Shown one piece after another: positions 26,539 to 35,627 of a stretch of DNA of 64,000 nt. The translations under genes were made by a program, and so were the position numbers. Source of the DNA: Pseudoduganella rivuli (GTDB lineage Bacteria; Pseudomonadota; Gammaproteobacteria; Burkholderiales; Burkholderiaceae_D); the NCBI RefSeq assembly GCF_009674485.1, contig NZ_WKJJ01000006.1:248001-312000 (forward strand), read 5' to 3'. The notes below the pieces were generated by a model, which was not told the origin of the DNA, did not search any database, and was given only the letters and a program-made list of their open reading frames with translations. Within the stretch, counting starts at the first letter, position 1. Each line of letters starts with the position of its first letter.

Positions 26539-29500
26539 CTACCTGCAAACAGCCATTTTCTTCGCGGCTTTCTTGTCCTTGCCATCCCCGGACGCGCCTT
26601 TGCCGCCGTCCTTGCCTTTGCCCTCTTTCTCATCCTTGCCATCTTTGTGATCGCCAGCAGGCGTCCCTTCGCCGCCGCCAAAGCTGTCGGCGCCGCCGCC
26701 GATGGTTTGCTGCTCGAATGCCTGCGCCAGCGCTGCGGATGCCGGCGATGACGGTACGGTGGCGGGGCTGGAGGACGGCGCGCTCTCCTGTGCAATGCCT
26801 GCCGGTGTGGTTTCCTTCGGCTTATTCTCCGGCGGCTTGCTGTCTTGCGATTTGTTGTCCTGCGCGGGCTGTGGCGGTTGCTGTACCGGCTGTTTAGCAC
26901 TGTTGGCCGCAGCCTTGGCGGCATTGTCCGCCGCTTGCCGCGCGGCCTCATCGGCGGCGGCCTTCGCGGCGGCCTGCGCCGCCGCATCGGCAGCAGCTTT
27001 TTCCGCAGCCGCTTTGGCTGCGGCATCGGCTGCTGCTTTTGCCGCGGCATCGGCTGCTGCCTTGTCCGCCGCTGCCTTGGCGGCGGCTTCCGCAGCCGCC
27101 TGTTCCGCCGCCTTCGCGGCAGCTTCCGCAGCAGCTTTCTCCGCTGCTTCCTTGGCGGCTGCTTCCGCCGCTGCTTTTGCCGCCGCCTCGGCGGCAGCCT
27201 GCTCCGCTGCTGCCTTGGCCGCCGCTTCTGCCGCCGCTTTTTCCGCCGCGGCTTTGGCGGCCGCTTCGGCCGCGGCTTCGGCCGCCGCCTTTTCCGCTGC
27301 CGCCTTGGCTGCCGCTTCTGCCGCCGCCTTGTCCGCCGCTGCCTTGGCTGCCGCTTCCGCTGCGGCCTTGTCCGCCGCCGCCTTGGCTGCCGCTTCCGCT
27401 GCGGCTTTATCGGCCGCCGCCTTCGCTGCCGCTTCCGCTGCGGCTTTTTCCGCCGCCGCCTTCGCTGCTGCCTCCGCCGCCGCTTTTTTCGCCGCGGCAT
27501 CGGCTGCGGCCTTGGCCGCGGCTTCCGCTGCCGCCTTGTCCGCCGCAGCTTTGGCCGCCGCCTCCGCGGCGGCCTTGGCTTCCGCTTCCGCGGCGGCTTG
27601 CGCCGCCGCTTCTGCCGCCGCGATATTGTCCAGTTCCGTCGAGGCAATCGTCAGGCCGCCCGTAACGGAACCCGCCGGCGCCACCACCGCACCGCCCGGT
27701 CCACGTGCTTCCAGCGTGGTCGAGCCGCCCCCGCTGTCGATGCGGGACGCGGGATCCAGTACCACGTTGCCGTTTTGCGCCAACAATGTCACCGGCCCCC
27801 GCGCGGTATTGGTCAGGCGTGCGGCGGCGCCCAGCGTGATGCCGGTGCTGGCCGTGACCTGGATTCCCGTGCCGCTGGTGACGCCAGTGTTGATCACGAC
27901 CGGACTGTGCGCCGTCAGGGTGACCTTGCCCGACGCCGTGATGGCGCCCGGGCCGCTGGCGGCAATGCCGCCTGTATTATCGACCGTGATGGCGCCCACC
28001 GGATTAGCCAGCGCCCCCAGCGCCAGCGACACCGCGCCACTGTTATTGGTGAAGACGATATCGCCGCTGCCGCCGTTGGAAGCAGCGAAGGACTTCACGT
28101 GGTTGACACCGCCCAGCAGGATTCCGCCCGTGGCCGTGATTTCGAGTCCGTTGGCGGTAATGGTTTCGCCGCCGTTGCGGCTGAACGCGCCATTATTGAC
28201 AAAGCGCAGCGTCCCGCTGACGTTGGGCGCGGCAATGTCACCGCCGTCCATGAAGCTGATGGCACCCGTGTGCGACGCATCGCCCAACACCAGGGTCGGC
28301 GTGGTAAAGGCCGCCATGTCGCGCGCATTGAGCAGCAAGCCGGTTCCCGTATCTTCGCCGCCCAGCGAACTGAATTTGATGGGCTGCGCGGCCGTCAGCG
28401 AATTCACCTTGACGAAGTTGGCGCCGCCCCCTGCCGACGCCACCGTGCTGCCGCCATAGACATCGACTTCATCTGCCTGCAACGTGACATTGCCGCCCGT
28501 CGACGTCACGCCCGCATTGATCGCCAGGCCCGCTCCCGCCAGCGCGATGTCGCCGCCGGCGGACAACGCGCCATCCACCGCCGCCACACCCTGCACCGAC
28601 AGCGCGCCGCCCGCACTGCCACGCAAACCGGCAATGGTATTGGCCTGCGGCAGCAGCACGTCGCCGGATGCGGCTACTTGCAAAAGCCCCACCGCCAGCG
28701 CCATACCATCGGTTTGCACGATGCTGCCGGCCGTCGCCTTCGCGTTGACGGCATTGGCCGTGATGTTGCCCAGCGTGAGGGCGCCGCTGGCTTGCGTCAG
28801 GTCGAGTGTACCCAGACCTGTCACCACGCCGCCGGTCTGGCTGAATGCCGACGTGGCCGTCAGGGACGACGTCCCGTCGCCTTTCAGTTCGCCGCCGCCC
28901 TGGGTATAGGAACCCACCGTCAGCGCAGCCTTGCTGATATCGGCCGCACCGCCCGTGATGGTGAAGGCGCCGACGGTCGGCGTTTTGCCCGTCAGTGCCA
29001 GCGCGCCTCCACCCAACGCCAGCGCGCCGCCGCCCGTGACGGTATCGAGCGTGACGGCGGCCGCTTCACCGTTGACACGCAAGGTCCCGTCGATGACGGC
29101 GCCACGCTTGACGTCGAACTGGCTGGCATTGACGTCCAGCACCGCTCCCGGGGTGATGCGCAAGGTCGACATGGCTTGCTTGCCGGCACCTGCCACCAGT
29201 CCAAGGCCGGTGTCGATCACCACATCGTCGGCATTGCCTGGCGCCTTGCGCTTGCTCCAGTTGTCGCCGTCGTCCCAGGCCAGCGTGCCGGCGCCATTGC
29301 TGAAGTAATTCGCGTCGGCCACCTGGTTGACACGCACCGCTTCGCCCGCGGCCAGTCCATAGCCGGGCTGGTAGCCGGTCGGCAGCGTCATCTTGCTGAA
29401 AGTACCGGCGCGTTCGCCCGCCGTCACGATGGCGATCGGCTGGAACGCCACGGGCTTGTAACTGCCCATCAGCTCCGTCGTCAATGCACCATCCAGCACC

Positions 29501-32500
29501 GCCTTGCCGGTGACGGCCAGCAGGTCGGACTGACCGGCCCCATGGCCGCCCAGTTCCATCGCCAGCACGCCGCCATTGCCCTGCGTGTAATTGCCTTTGA
29601 TTTGCAGGGTGCCGATGCCGGCTCCACCCGGAATCACCTTGCCATTATTGGTGAACATCCCGCTGCCGACATCGACCGTGCCGCTGCCCTGCAATACGCC
29701 GGTGGCGGCCAGCGCCAGATCGCCCGCGCGCGACAGCACCGAGCCGCCCCCCACGTCGATCACGCCGGCAAGTTTCGATACCCGGTCGCCCAGCGCCAGC
29801 GCGGCCTTGCCCGTCAGCGCCAGCGTATTAGCCTTGCCCAGGTCCAGGCCGCTGATGGAAGCGGGGCCGCTGGTTCCGTTCAGGGTGACGGTCAATGTAT
29901 CCGGACGGGCAATGTGCACCATTTGCGCGGCGGTGGGCAATCCCAGCAGCCAGTTGGCGGCGACGTCCCACGCGCCGGACACATACGTCCCGCCGCTCTT
30001 GAGTATCCAGAAATTGTCGCCGGCCTGCGATGTCAGGCGCAGCGCGTGATACGACGGGCTGGCCTTTTCCACGTCAAAGCCGCTGACGGCCGGCAGCGTT
30101 CCGGCCAGTTGCGTCGCCGTGCTTTGCACGACATCGAACGCATCGCCGCTGGCATAGGCGCCGGCAAGGTCGGTGCGGTTGATGACAGTGGCGGCGCCGA
30201 CCGTCACCGCGCCGGTCGCGGCCACCTTGTCGTAGCTGGCGGCGGACGTCAGTTCCGTATTGACGGCGCCAGCCGACGTATCGAGCGTGCCGTCGATCGC
30301 CAGCGTACCGATGGCGCCGGCGCCGCCCGGCGACAGGGTCCCCTGGTTGACGACATTGGCGGCAATCGTGCCGCTGCCTGCCAGCACGCCATCGGCGCCA
30401 TTGGCCAGCGTGCCGGACGAGGTGGCCACGGTGGCGCCGTTGCCGACCGTCAGCGTACCGCCATTGGCGGCCATGCCGGACAAGGTCAGCGTGCCGCTGG
30501 AGACCGACACCGTCCCCGTATTCGACGTCAGCACCGCCGTTTGCGCGCCGGCCGACGTCTTGCTGAATGTGCCCGCGTTGGCAAACGTGCCGCCGCCGCT
30601 GACGGGCGTGGCGTGCGTACCGGCCAGTGTGACGGAACCCGCCGCCACGTTGGTGAAGGCGGTGCCGGCGGCCATGGCGAATTGTCCCGCCGCGCCATTG
30701 ATATTGATGGCGCCCGCATTTTCCGACACGCCGCCGGCGACATTCAGCGCCGCGCCCAGGTCCACCACGCCATTGTTCAGCAAATTGGCGGTGGCGGTCG
30801 GCCCATTGATGGCCAGTGTCGTACCGGAAGCTGTTTGCAGCAGCGCGGCGCCCGCCTGCAGCCCGGCGCTGCCGATGGTCATTCCCCCGCCCAGCACGCG
30901 GATCGCGCCGCCACTGTAGGAACCGGACAAGGTCACTGCGCCCGCCATTTGCGCCATGCCGCCGCCCGCCAGCAAGCCGGACACCGTGCCGCCCGTCAGT
31001 GTAAAACCGTTGGTCGCGGTCAGCGTTCCCGTGGCGGCGCTGATCGTGCCGGCGCTGGACACGCTGTTGACCGTTTGCGCGAAGCCGGCCGTGTCGAGCG
31101 TGCCGGCCGCGCCGATGGTCAGGTCTCCGCTGCCCAGCGCATTGGCCGCGCCCACGGTCAGGGTTCCCCCATTGACCGTTGTTCCGCCCGTGAATGTATT
31201 GGCGCTGTTGAACGCGGTGGCGCCGGCGCCGGATTTCACGATGCTGCCGGCGCCGCCGATGCCGCCGCTGACGGTGTCGGCGGCGGTGGCCGCCAGGGTC
31301 AGCACGGCATCCGTTCCCAGTGTCACCGGGCCGGTCAACGTCGTGCCGCCGCTGGCCGACAGCGTGCCATTGTTGGCCAGCGCCAGCGCGCCGGTATGGA
31401 ACCATTGCGAAGGCATGGCCAGCGATGTCACAGCAAGGCTGCCTCCGGTGTTGACGCGGGCAAAGCCTTCAAACGTGCCGGACAGCGCCGTATTTTGCGC
31501 CTGGATCGTCAATGGCGCGGCGGCCAAACCCGCGTTGCCCAAACCGCCGCCCCCCAAGGTCACGCTGCTGCCTTTCAGCACAACGGGGCCAGCGATCCGT
31601 ACCTGCCCCCCATACGACTGGGCGCCAACCGTGGTGACATTCCCTTTCAACAGGCTGGTGCCGCTCACATTCAGGCTTGCCACATTGTCGAGCACGCCGC
31701 CAAACGTCGCCAGTCCCGTATTGGTCACGCCCAATGCGAAGGCCAACCCAGGCGTGCCACCGAGATTGCCGACGAAATCCACCGTACCGCCGCTATTGAC
31801 CGTGGTGCCGCCGGCAAGCGCCAGGTTGCCCTGGTAATACTGGTTGCCGCCTGACGCCAGCGTGCCTCCTTTGAATAGGATCTGATGGCCGTCGACATTC
31901 ATGCCAATATCGCCGCCCGCAGTGAGGCTGGTCAGCGTGACATCGCCTCCTGCCGTCACCACGTACTGGCTGCCGGCACTGCCGGACAAGTTCAGGGCGC
32001 CGGGCGCATTGACGACCACAGAGCCGGAAGTGGAGGTGGCGGACACGGAAGCGGCGACCGCATTGCTGAGTGACAGATCCCCGGCTGCCGTTGCCGTCAG
32101 CGCGCCGCCGTTCAGGCTTTGCGAGCCAAAGGTGTCGGACTGGATCGTACGGCCCGCCGTCAGGTTCAAACCCAGTTTGCCGCTGGTGGAATTGATGGGT
32201 TGGCGCAAAACGATGTCGCGGCCCGCGTTCAAGGTCAGCGACTGGTCGCCGCCGGCCGTCTTTTCAATCTTGCTGTCGACGGTGATATCGGTGCTGGCCG
32301 CCAGCGACACGCTGGTGGTGGCCAGCAGCGTGGCAATGGAACCGGCCGTCATCTTGCTGGTGTTGCCGGCATAGGTGCCGGCGTCCAGCGTGACCACCGT
32401 CGCGGCCGGGTCGACCGCCAGCACGCCGGCATCGCCGCCCAGGCCCGTGCCGTCCACGTCCGCCACGGCGCCGATGATGATGTTGGCCGGGTCCAGCAAC

Positions 32501-33867
32501 AGCGTCCCGGTTTTGCCCCGCGCCGCAGTGGTGTCGGTCCGCAACCCGTCTATCGACAGATGCCGCAGGCCGGATGTCTCGACCATTCCGCCGTCGCCGC
32601 TCTGCGCGCCGCCACGCGCGCTGATGGTTCCCTGCGCCGCGGTGGCGCGGTCCGACCACAGCACAACTTTGCCGCCGTCTCCGCTGGCCAGCGCATCGGC
32701 CCGCAACACGGCGTCCGCCCCCAACAGCGCGGTTTGCGCACGCGACAGGCTGCCGCCGCCCTGGTAATCGCCCCCCACCAGCACCGTACCGCCGCCCTGG
32801 CCGCCGGATGCATCCAGCAGCGCCGTTCCCTGCACGGCGACACTGTCGCCCGTCATCTCGATCCGCCCGCCGCTGCCGCTGCCGGTCGCCAGCATTTGCG
32901 CGGCGCCGTCAGCGACGGCGGACTGCGTCGCGCGCAGGAAGATGCGGCCGCCTTCGCTGACCACGCTGCTGGCATTGAGCACGCCGCTGTTTTTCACCAG
33001 CACGCCCGCCATGCCGATGCGGCCCGCCGTGCTGACGATCTGGCCCAGGTTCAGTGCACTGCCACCGGTCCCTGTGACGGCGACGCGCACGCCGGGCGTG
33101 GCCGTGTCCAGCAATTCCACGCTGGCGCCTGCCGCCAGCAGCACTTCGCCATTGGGCGCGCGGATCACGCCATGGTTTTGCACATCCGGGCCCACCAAGT
33201 AGACGCTGCCGCCGGACGGTGTCGCGATGGTGCCGTCATTGCGCACCATCGCGCCCAGGGCCGCTTGCGGCGTGGCGTTGAACAGCATGCGCCCGGCCAG
33301 GAAATCCGCATCGCGCACGGCCAGCGTGCTGGCGACAAAACCGTGCAAATCCAGCGTGGCGCCCTGCCCCACCATGATGCCGGCCGGATTCACCAGCCAA
33401 ACCTTGCCGTTGGCCGACAGGCTGCCCTGCAACAGCGATGGCGCGTTGGACGCCACCCGGTTCAGGATCACCGAATCGGCGCCCGGCTGGCGGAACGTGA
33501 CGGCGGCGCCGCTGCCGATATTGAAGGTGTCCCAGTTGAGGATGGCCTTGCCGCTTTGCTGGACAATGTCCATGCGGTTGCCCGATTGCGCGACCGTGGC
33601 CTGCCCCGCCGCCAACGTGGCGCCGGTTGGCAGCGTGTTCGATGGCAGTGGCGCCGCGTGCGCCGATAATCCCGTCAACAGGGCCAGCGCGGCGGCCGTT
33701 CGGCCCCAGGCGGCGCGGGCGCCCAGCAAGCGCGCCATCATCCGCACCAGCAACGGTGCGACGCGGCGCGGCATGCGCCGGATCAACGTGTATTTGTGGC
33801 GTCCATAGCGCACGATGGCGGCGACGGAAACGGGGGACATCCTGGCGGCGTGGTCTGGGGCGCTCAT
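26539..33867 (-). CDS. Filamentous-haemagglutinin-type exoprotein (TpsA-like), 2442 residues
   Basis: A very large exported adhesin-like protein. An extended signal peptide (about 1-72, ending near SAHAAP) is followed by a haemagglutination-activity TPS domain (about 75-330): LPTGATLAAGQATVAQSG, NWDTFNIGSGAAVTF and NPAGIMVGQGA. A long beta-helix of Gly/Ala/Thr-rich repeats follows, with autotransporter-like PATR units near 880-960. Residues about 2081-2322 are an Ala/Glu/Lys helical run and the last 115 are a Pro- then Gly/Lys-rich tail ending in KKMAVCR. Two-partner secretion normally needs a TpsB pore; none is in this window. The start has GAAGG about 8 bases upstream. Predicted roles are surface adhesion or biofilm; no toxin domain is visible at the C-terminus. 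Confidence 0.9.
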   Translation of the reverse strand: MSAPDHAARMSPVSVAAIVRYGRHKYTLIRRMPRRVAPLLVRMMARLLGARAAWGRTAAALALLTGLSAHAAPLPSNTLPTGATLAAGQATVAQSGNRMDIVQQSGKAILNWDTFNIGSGAAVTFRQPGADSVILNRVASNAPSLLQGSLSANGKVWLVNPAGIMVGQGATLDLHGFVASTLAVRDADFLAGRMLFNATPQAALGAMVRNDGTIATPSGGSVYLVGPDVQNHGVIRAPNGEVLLAAGASVELLDTATPGVRVAVTGTGGSALNLGQIVSTAGRIGMAGVLVKNSGVLNASSVVSEGGRIFLRATQSAVADGAAQMLATGSGSGGRIEMTGDSVAVQGTALLDASGGQGGGTVLVGGDYQGGGSLSRAQTALLGADAVLRADALASGDGGKVVLWSDRATAAQGTISARGGAQSGDGGMVETSGLRHLSIDGLRTDTTAARGKTGTLLLDPANIIIGAVADVDGTGLGGDAGVLAVDPAATVVTLDAGTYAGNTSKMTAGSIATLLATTSVSLAASTDITVDSKIEKTAGGDQSLTLNAGRDIVLRQPINSTSGKLGLNLTAGRTIQSDTFGSQSLNGGALTATAAGDLSLSNAVAASVSATSTSGSVVVNAPGALNLSGSAGSQYVVTAGGDVTLTSLTAGGDIGMNVDGHQILFKGGTLASGGNQYYQGNLALAGGTTVNSGGTVDFVGNLGGTPGLAFALGVTNTGLATFGGVLDNVASLNVSGTSLLKGNVTTVGAQSYGGQVRIAGPVVLKGSSVTLGGGGLGNAGLAAAPLTIQAQNTALSGTFEGFARVNTGGSLAVTSLAMPSQWFHTGALALANNGTLSASGGTTLTGPVTLGTDAVLTLAATAADTVSGGIGGAGSIVKSGAGATAFNSANTFTGGTTVNGGTLTVGAANALGSGDLTIGAAGTLDTAGFAQTVNSVSSAGTISAATGTLTATNGFTLTGGTVSGLLAGGGMAQMAGAVTLSGSYSGGAIRVLGGGMTIGSAGLQAGAALLQTASGTTLAINGPTATANLLNNGVVDLGAALNVAGGVSENAGAININGAAGQFAMAAGTAFTNVAAGSVTLAGTHATPVSGGGTFANAGTFSKTSAGAQTAVLTSNTGTVSVSSGTLTLSGMAANGGTLTVGNGATVATSSGTLANGADGVLAGSGTIAANVVNQGTLSPGGAGAIGTLAIDGTLDTSAGAVNTELTSAASYDKVAATGAVTVGAATVINRTDLAGAYASGDAFDVVQSTATQLAGTLPAVSGFDVEKASPSYHALRLTSQAGDNFWILKSGGTYVSGAWDVAANWLLGLPTAAQMVHIARPDTLTVTLNGTSGPASISGLDLGKANTLALTGKAALALGDRVSKLAGVIDVGGGSVLSRAGDLALAATGVLQGSGTVDVGSGMFTNNGKVIPGGAGIGTLQIKGNYTQGNGGVLAMELGGHGAGQSDLLAVTGKAVLDGALTTELMGSYKPVAFQPIAIVTAGERAGTFSKMTLPTGYQPGYGLAAGEAVRVNQVADANYFSNGAGTLAWDDGDNWSKRKAPGNADDVVIDTGLGLVAGAGKQAMSTLRITPGAVLDVNASQFDVKRGAVIDGTLRVNGEAAAVTLDTVTGGGALALGGGALALTGKTPTVGAFTITGGAADISKAALTVGSYTQGGGELKGDGTSSLTATSAFSQTGGVVTGLGTLDLTQASGALTLGNITANAVNAKATAGSIVQTDGMALAVGLLQVAASGDVLLPQANTIAGLRGSAGGALSVQGVAAVDGALSAGGDIALAGAGLAINAGVTSTGGNVTLQADEVDVYGGSTVASAGGGANFVKVNSLTAAQPIKFSSLGGEDTGTGLLLNARDMAAFTTPTLVLGDASHTGAISFMDGGDIAAPNVSGTLRFVNNGAFSRNGGETITANGLEITATGGILLGGVNHVKSFAASNGGSGDIVFTNNSGAVSLALGALANPVGAITVDNTGGIAASGPGAITASGKVTLTAHSPVVINTGVTSGTGIQVTASTGITLGAAARLTNTARGPVTLLAQNGNVVLDPASRIDSGGGSTTLEARGPGGAVVAPAGSVTGGLTIASTELDNIAAAEAAAQAAAEAEAKAAAEAAAKAAADKAAAEAAAKAAADAAAKKAAAEAAAKAAAEKAAAEAAAKAAADKAAAEAAAKAAADKAAAEAAAKAAADKAAAEAAAKAAAEKAAAEAAAEAAAKAAAEKAAAEAAAKAAAEQAAAEAAAKAAAEAAAKEAAEKAAAEAAAKAAEQAAAEAAAKAAADKAAADAAAKAAADAAAKAAAEKAAADAAAQAAAKAAADEAARQAADNAAKAAANSAKQPVQQPPQPAQDNKSQDSKPPENKPKETTPAGIAQESAPSSSPATVPSSPASAALAQAFEQQTIGGGADSFGGGEGTPAGDHKDGKDEKEGKGKDGGKGASGDGKDKKAAKKMAVCR
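26900..27625 (-). repeat. Ala/Glu/Lys-coding repeat in the exoprotein tail
   Basis: About 725 bases of degenerate repeat coding for units such as AAAEAAAKAAADK, i.e. an EAAAK-like pattern repeated for about 240 residues. Such runs form stiff single alpha-helices, used in engineered proteins as rigid linkers. The DNA repeats are imperfect because of synonymous changes, which argues for selection on the protein. Confidence 0.85.
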
Positions 33868-34055
33868 GATGGTAGCCTTCGGGAATCTATCCCTACATTA
33901 TCGGTCACGGCGTTGCAAATTACCTATGGAATTCGCCCTGTTGCAACATTGTCGCCACGAATCTGTGCCCGCAGTGGACTCCACCGCACAGACAGCCGGA
34001 CCACGGCCGTGTTAAAAAGAGCTTGAGAGCAAGTAGTTTATTGGAGGAAATTCCT

Positions 34056-34928
34056 ATGAAATGGGAAGGCAACCGCGAAAGCGATAACGTGGAAGACCGC
34101 CGCGGCGGTGGCGGGGGTGGCGGTTTCGGATTCGGTGGCGGCACCATCGGTATCGGCACCGTGATACTGGCGCTGCTGGGGTCATGGATCTTCGGCATCA
34201 ATCCGCTCACGATGCTGGGCATGCTGAGTGGTGGCGGCCCCGCGCCGCAGGTGCAGCAGGCGCCAGCACATGCGCCACCGCCATCGGACAAACAGGCGCG
34301 CTTCGTGGCCACGGTGCTGGCCGATACGGAAGACGTATGGGGCGAACAATTCCGCGCCGGCGGCAGCCAGTACGTGCGGCCCAAGCTGGTGCTGTTCTCG
34401 GATCGCACGCCCACCGCGTGCGGCACGGGACAAGCCGCCATGGGGCCGTTTTACTGCCCCGCCGATTCCAAGGTGTATATTGACCTGAGTTTTTACCGCC
34501 TGATGCAGCAGCGCTTCCACGTGGCCGGCGAATTCGCGCAAGCCTATGTCATCGCCCATGAAGTGGGCCACCACGTACAGCACTTGACGGGGGTTTCCGG
34601 CAAGGTGGAACAGGCGCGCCGCAACGCGTCCGAACGGGAAGGCAACGCGCTGTCGGTGCGGCTGGAGCTGCAGGCCGACTGTTATGCGGGCGTATGGGCA
34701 TTCCATGCCAACCGTGCGCGCAGCATCCTGGAACAGGGCGATATCGAAACCGCGCTCAATGCCGCCAGCGCCATTGGCGACGATGCGTTGCAGCGCCAGT
34801 CGCGGGGCGAAGTGGTGCCGGATTCGTTTACGCACGGCACGTCGGAACAGCGGGTGCGCTGGTTCAAGCGGGGCATCGACAGCGGCGACGCCATGCAGTG
34901 CGATACGTTCAAGGCGCGCACACTGTAA
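34056..34928 (+). CDS. YpfJ-type neutral zinc metallopeptidase
   Basis: 290 residues of the putative neutral zinc metallopeptidase family (PF04228). An N-terminal KWEGNRESDNVEDRR and a Gly-rich stretch lead to one membrane helix (about 35-60). The zinc site is HEVGHH (about 168-173), with a downstream ELQADCYAG supplying the third ligand. The rest of the protein probably lies in the periplasm. Natural substrates are unknown. The start is fixed by GGAGG 7 bases upstream; an earlier in-frame ATG at 34023 has no ribosome site. It is divergent from the giant exoprotein gene. Confidence 0.92.
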   Translation: MKWEGNRESDNVEDRRGGGGGGGFGFGGGTIGIGTVILALLGSWIFGINPLTMLGMLSGGGPAPQVQQAPAHAPPPSDKQARFVATVLADTEDVWGEQFRAGGSQYVRPKLVLFSDRTPTACGTGQAAMGPFYCPADSKVYIDLSFYRLMQQRFHVAGEFAQAYVIAHEVGHHVQHLTGVSGKVEQARRNASEREGNALSVRLELQADCYAGVWAFHANRARSILEQGDIETALNAASAIGDDALQRQSRGEVVPDSFTHGTSEQRVRWFKRGIDSGDAMQCDTFKARTL

Positions 34929-34982
34929 ACCGGGCGGCATTCCGATTTTGGAGCCGCACCATGACTGAAGCCGTCACCACGC

Positions 34983-35108
34983 CTGCTGCGCTACATCGGC
35001 GGCAAGCTGGAATCGGCGCAAGCCTTCGTCACCGACGGCCAGCGCATCACCGCGATCTATGCGGTGTGCAATCCCGACAAGCTGGCCGGCGTGCCGATGG
35101 CGCTGTAG
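34983..35108 (+). pseudogene. Remnant of an ECF sigma factor (SigJ-like) C-terminus
   Basis: The frame from 34983 reads LLRYIGGKLESAQAFVTDG and then ITAIYAVCNPDKLAGV before a stop. This is the end of SnoaL-containing ECF41/SigJ-type sigma factors, where a strand ...IYxVxNPDKL is typical. A stop lies just upstream in the same frame (34962-34964) and nothing else of the gene is present, so this is a decayed fragment left by a deletion. Confidence 0.6.
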
Positions 35109-35125
35109 CGCCGGCCCAGGCGCCA

Positions 35126-35563
35126 CTAGCGGAAGGCGTAGACGATGACGTCCTGTTGCGGCGCGGCCTCCGTGCCGGCAAGCTGTTTGCGCGGCACCAC
35201 CATCGTCAGTTCGCCCCCCACGGTGCCGTCCTGCTTCAAGTCGATGCGCATTTTTAATTGCCGGTCCAGCGCGACAAAACTGTCCGGCGATGCCGCCACG
35301 ATGCGGTGCGCGCCCTGGCGGTCGATTTCCGCGTACATGGCAATGCCGTTGTGGGTCAGGTACAGCGTCTGTCCGTTCGACAACTCATACGCGCCGCGGA
35401 AATCGTCAAAGTCTTGCCGGGCCATGGGATAGCGATGTGCGGGCAAGTCGATGGTCTGCGTTGGCGCGGGAATCTTGACGGTTTCTTCGGCAAGTACGGG
35501 TGCAGCGGTGGTGGCCAGCGATGCGGCGGCAGCCAGCAGGATTCCAGGCAGGATATGTTTCAT
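35126..35563 (-). CDS. Small periplasmic protein of unknown function
   Basis: 145 residues with a clear signal peptide (cleavage near VLAEE). The mature part has a DFDDFRGAYELSNGQTLYLTHNG segment, a beta-rich pattern seen in unnamed proteobacterial periplasmic proteins. No catalytic motif is visible. It lies downstream of the LuxR-type gene on the same strand but 64 bases apart, so possible co-transcription. I do not recognise a named family. Confidence 0.65.
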   Translation of the reverse strand: MKHILPGILLAAAASLATTAAPVLAEETVKIPAPTQTIDLPAHRYPMARQDFDDFRGAYELSNGQTLYLTHNGIAMYAEIDRQGAHRIVAASPDSFVALDRQLKMRIDLKQDGTVGGELTMVVPRKQLAGTEAAPQQDVIVYAFR

Positions 35564-35627
35564 GTTATTTCCCCTTTTGTTTTGAACAGGTGCTGAACCA
35601 GTCTAGGCGGGGAATGGGTGATGCGCG

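Noticed and set aside
26845-31854. Very long open frame (1669 codons) on the plus strand opposite the exoprotein gene
   Set aside because: It is antisense to a well-supported TpsA-like gene. High-GC, Ala/Gly-rich repeats lack stop codons on the other strand; the product is Arg/Gly/Gln-rich with no domain.
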